Source: JAUWQU01 sp964605095
Lineage (GTDB): Bacteria > Planctomycetota > Phycisphaerae > SM23-33
Direction: 5' to 3'
Length of the DNA stretch: 8,271 bases
Assembly (NCBI GenBank): GCA_964605095.1
Contig: CAZSBS010000220.1
Location: 1 to 8,271 of the forward strand
The position numbers were made by a program, and so were the translations under genes. The stretch's first letter is position 1; the number at the start of each line of letters is the position of its first letter. This document shows, piece by piece, positions 5,374 through 8,271 of this stretch. A model generated the notes under the pieces. That model made no database searches and was not told the DNA's origin. It saw only the letters and a program-made list of their open reading frames with translations.

Positions 5374-6556
5374 ATGAACAGAACGTACAAGAAAGCAGCA
5401 CTGGTACTGGCCACCCTGATAGCGTCCAGCCTGACCGTCCTGGCCGCCGAAGTGCCGAAGGAACTGCCGCGTCCGGACGGCAAAGAAGCGGACATGAGCA
5501 AGCCAGTACAGGTTTACATCCTGATGGGGCAGTCCAACATGCTGGTCATGGGCAAGATCGCCGGCGACAAGGCGGGTACGCTGGAGCATGCGGTCAAGGT
5601 GGAGAAGAAATACCCCTACCTTGTGGATGATGCCGGCGCCTGGACCGAGCGGAAGGATGTCCGCAATGTCCGCGTGATGTCGAGCGGCACAGGAAAGATG
5701 CAGCTGTTCAACAACGAATGGATGACCATCAAGGGCAAAGGAATCGGCGTGGAGATCGGAATCGGGCATTACGTGGGGCAGGTCACGGAAGCGCCCGTAA
5801 TGATCCTCAAAAGCGCCATCGGCAACCGCAGCCTCGGCTGGGACCTCCTGCCACCCGGCAGCGAGCGGTTCGAGGTCGAAGAGAAGGGCAAGACCATGGT
5901 CTACGCGGGTTACAAGGATTCGCCGGACAAATGGGAAAAGGGNNNNNNNNNNTGAAGCTGAAGTCACCGACAAACAAGGTAACAAAGTCACCAAGGTGTT
6001 TGCCGGCTACAAGGACTCACCGGATTCGTGGGTCAAGGGCACGGAACCCAAGCCAATCGGCTGGTATGCCGGCATACAGTACGACGGCGACACCGCCAAC
6101 GCGAAGGCGGTGCTTGCGGAGCTCGACAAGTACTACCCCGGGGCGAAGAAGTACGAGGTCGCGGGGTTCTTCTTCTGGCAGGGCGACAAGGATCGCTACA
6201 ATCCCGTACATGCCGACCGCTACGAGAAGAATCTCGTCCAACTCATCAAGCAGCTTCGCAAGGACTTCAATGCTCCCAACGCGAAGTTCGTCGTTGCCAC
6301 CCTTGGCCAGACCAAGAAGGGCGCTGAGGGCAATGAGGGAAAGATACTCGAGGCCCAGCTCGCGGTTGATGGAAAGAACGGCAAGTATCCGGAGTTCAAG
6401 GGCAACGTGGCCTCGGTCTATGCCAACCCATTCTGCCATGGCGGCGCCTCCAACGGCCATTACGGCGGCAACGCTGAAACCTATATGGATATCGGCGAAG
6501 CCATGGGCCGGGCAATGGCTGAGTTGATCGTAACAAGCGGCGGTTCGTCCAAGTGA
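5374..6556 (+). CDS. Secreted SGNH hydrolase, sialate O-acetylesterase-like, interrupted by scaffold gap
   Basis: The N-terminus is a clear Sec signal peptide (KK at 6-7, a hydrophobic stretch to about 22, LAA cleavage region near 25). Mature block I is YILMGQSNM, with the nucleophile serine at residue 54. Later come SAIGNRSLGWDLLPPGSERFE, the FFFWQGDKDRY block, and near the end SNGHYGGNAETYMDIG, which would carry the catalytic histidine. This is the carbohydrate-esterase arrangement of the SASA/DUF303 family, acting outside the cytoplasm on acetylated or esterified glycans. The substrate is not readable. The start has AAGGAA (5360-5365) at good spacing. A 10-N gap at 5943-5952 splits it. Upstream the frame is 5374-5942; downstream it resumes one frame over and ends at 6556. 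The two sides are one gene only if the real gap length is a multiple of three. A divergent repeat on both sides suggests contig-end redundancy. Confidence 0.8.
5943..5952. other. Assembly gap (10 N)
   Basis: Ten Ns lie inside the hydrolase gene. The flanking frames leave two bases before and one base after the gap, so an intact gene requires a true gap length divisible by three, not ten. The length drawn is therefore a placeholder. Confidence 0.95.
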
Positions 6557-6584
6557 ACGACGTCCGCCGGATCGGGACCCCCCC

Positions 6585-6619
6585 ACCCCCCGGCAGAGCC
6601 GTCCGCCTGCCCGGGGGGT
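6585..6619 (+). terminator. GC-rich hairpin after the SGNH hydrolase, possible terminator
   Basis: ACCCCCCGGCAG (6585-6596) pairs with CTGCCCGGGGGGT (6607-6619): 12 base pairs with one bulged C and a 10-nt loop, starting 28 nt after the hydrolase stop. No T-run follows (AGCCGCAAAATC), so it is not a classical intrinsic terminator. It could still stall polymerase or protect the 3' end. Confidence 0.4.
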
Positions 6620-6770
6620 AGCCGCAAAATCAGATTTCCTATAAGTTAATCCCTCGGCGGTGCGTTCAACCTTCCAAGTGTGACATAGTCTTTGATCCGC
6701 CCGGCGCTGCGGTCGCGGCCAATAAGCGAATTCCTGCCAATAAAGTGACAAGAGAAAAGGATACGAAGCA

Positions 6771-8271
6771 ATGAGAGCGAAGACGATGACAGCTATCTGT
6801 GCGGCGCTGATCGCCATGGTGATCTGGGCATCGAGCGTATTGGCGGCCAAGCAACCGGCGGTGCAGGAAACGGAATTGAACGCTGCCGGGCAGAAGCTGC
6901 TCGCTCGCTACTCGGATCAACTCAAGGCCCTGCAGGCTGAGATTGAGGTGGCGTTGCCGAATGTTGGCGTGCGGCAGAAGGCCGCGTTCCTGAAAGCGTA
7001 TCAGGGCGAGGCGGCGGCAATATCGAACGAACTGAGGACGATGCAGGCTCAATCCAAGGCTAAGGACAAGGAGGCTGCGGCAAAGGCTCACGCTGCTGCC
7101 AAGGAGACCCTCGCGCTGGCGAAGACGAATGCGCAGGCGCCGGCCAATGCCGTGCTGACGGACCTGGAGAAGTTCCTGGCGAGCGACAAACTGGACGCGA
7201 AACTGGTGAAATACGTCGTCCTGGCCGAGGCCACGCCGCGCGGCCTGGCGGAGTTTGCCCAGCAGGGCACGGAGCAGGAGGCGCTGGTCGAGAAGCTGCT
7301 GGCGGATGCTGCTCTGATGAAGCAGATGGTCATCGCGGACGGCGCAGAGGGTGGCAAGTATGGCCAGGCGATGAAGATTTACACCGACATCCAGAAGGCC
7401 AGCGCGAAGGCCGGGAATGGCGTCTTGCAGCGGCTGGCACTGGGCATCAGCCTGGAGCATGCGGTGCCGATTGGGCAGAGCAACCCTCCGGCACAGACCG
7501 ATGCTCCGGCCACCGTGGACCCGGTGAAGCGGTACCAACATTTCGAGAAGGCTTTCCTGGATGGCGAGCTGGATCCAGGCTTCAAGGATCTGACCGTTTG
7601 GGAGTATCGAAGTGCCGTTAACGGCAATGAGCCGGATTGGACTCTGGCCTGGGGGCGCGAGATGCTTCGGAACTACCGGCCCGACGAGATCTCCACTTCG
7701 GACTATCGCTGGCGTTATGTGGAAGCCGTCAAGACCGAAGTCAAGTACGGGTCGCAGGATCAGAAGAACGACCTGCCCACGCAGCAACAGTACCAGAATA
7801 TCATCATGAATGGCGGCGTGTGTGGTCGGCGCGCGTTCTTCGGACGTTTCATACTGCGCAGCTTCGGCATCCCGACCCTGGCTCGTCCCCAGCCTGGGCA
7901 TGCCACGCTGGTCCACTGGACGCCCGCCGGCTGGGTGATCAACCTTGGCGCCACCTGGGGGTGGGGCCGGGTCGAGAATAACTCGGACTTCGATTTCCTG
8001 GCGATGACGCAGGCCAGGAAGGTTGAGGCGGCCTACCCGCGGGTGCAGCGTGCCCAGTGGGTGGGCGCGGCCCTTGGCGAGCAGAGGGCCTTCGGCTTCC
8101 ACGCCGCGGCGTCCGGCTTCTGGAAGGGCGTGGCGCTATACCGGCAGCGGGCGATTATTGAAAAGGCCAAGGCGGTTACGCTGGCCGCGGTGGGCACGGA
8201 TATTGGCGAAGCCAATGAATCCAAGGAGAAGGAAGTCGTCAAAGTAGTGACCGTAACCGAGTCGGACAGGA
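6771..8271 (+). CDS. Secreted transglutaminase-like protein with helical N-terminal region (3' end outside window)
   Basis: Five hundred codons are visible and the frame is open at the edge. AAAAGGA at 6755-6761 precedes the ATG by 9 nt. Residues 1-26 form a signal peptide ending VLAA. Residues about 35-120 are Ala/Lys/Glu/Gln-rich and probably a long helix or coiled coil. From about 250 a folded domain begins. Its core is NGGVCGRRAFFGRFILRSFG (348-367), with C351 before a helix, then PGHATLVHWTPAGWVINLGATW (375-396). The Cys-then-His layout matches the transglutaminase-like superfamily, and I recall similar GVCGRRAFFGRF proteins from Planctomycetes. C351 and H377 would be two of the catalytic residues. 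The position after GWVI where aspartate is usual is N391. The role, such as cross-linking or peptide cleavage outside the cytoplasm, is inferred. It follows the SGNH hydrolase on the same strand after 214 bp. Confidence 0.7.
   Translation, partial: MRAKTMTAICAALIAMVIWASSVLAAKQPAVQETELNAAGQKLLARYSDQLKALQAEIEVALPNVGVRQKAAFLKAYQGEAAAISNELRTMQAQSKAKDKEAAAKAHAAAKETLALAKTNAQAPANAVLTDLEKFLASDKLDAKLVKYVVLAEATPRGLAEFAQQGTEQEALVEKLLADAALMKQMVIADGAEGGKYGQAMKIYTDIQKASAKAGNGVLQRLALGISLEHAVPIGQSNPPAQTDAPATVDPVKRYQHFEKAFLDGELDPGFKDLTVWEYRSAVNGNEPDWTLAWGREMLRNYRPDEISTSDYRWRYVEAVKTEVKYGSQDQKNDLPTQQQYQNIIMNGGVCGRRAFFGRFILRSFGIPTLARPQPGHATLVHWTPAGWVINLGATWGWGRVENNSDFDFLAMTQARKVEAAYPRVQRAQWVGAALGEQRAFGFHAAASGFWKGVALYRQRAIIEKAKAVTLAAVGTDIGEANESKEKEVVKVVTVTESDR

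Noticed and set aside
6666..8102. 478-codon minus-strand open frame
   Set aside because: It is antisense to the transglutaminase-like gene, which has a signal peptide, ribosome binding site and Cys/His motifs. The antisense product is low-complexity Leu/Arg/His-rich.
1..8271. CRISPR array, tRNA or rRNA genes
   Set aside because: No regularly spaced repeats, no tRNA-like cloverleaf and no rRNA-like conserved stretch were seen on either strand.

Overview
The window looks like a draft or metagenome-assembled contig (it carries a 10-N scaffold gap) from a GC-rich bacterium. The best guess is the Planctomycetes/Phycisphaerae or a relative such as Lentisphaerae or Verrucomicrobia. That rests on remembered family resemblance: a secreted SGNH/sialate-O-acetylesterase-like hydrolase with a GQSNM block, a secreted transglutaminase-like protein, a GH36-type glycosidase tail and a transposase N-terminus are all typical of that group. 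No marker gene is present to prove it.

Left part (1-3442, minus strand): a compact, translationally coupled redox operon read right to left. A recognisable sigma70-type promoter (3414-3442) and a roughly 240-nt leader precede three genes. The first encodes a 338-aa double 4Fe-4S protein, the second a 272-aa FAD/NAD(P)/2Fe-2S protein, and the third a molybdopterin-oxidoreductase-superfamily protein with an N-terminal 4Fe-4S motif that runs off the left edge. The first two resemble the electron-input pair seen as AsrA/AsrB, sulfhydrogenase beta/gamma and FlxB/FlxA. Together the three would move electrons between NAD(P)H and a terminal catalytic unit that is not in the window.

Middle part (about 3545-5157): debris. 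It holds a short transposase-like N-terminal fragment, a perfect 12-bp hairpin directly upstream of a frameshifted GIY-YIG nuclease remnant, and a reading frame encoding only the C-terminal part of a GH36-like glycosidase. This reads as a decayed, mobile-element-rich junction between two intact loci.

Right part (5158-8271, plus strand): two exported proteins, each with its own ribosome binding site and signal peptide. The first is an SGNH hydrolase interrupted by the N gap. The second is a transglutaminase-like protein running off the right edge. A GC-rich hairpin lies between them. They may serve extracellular carbohydrate or peptide processing, but the substrates cannot be read from the sequence.
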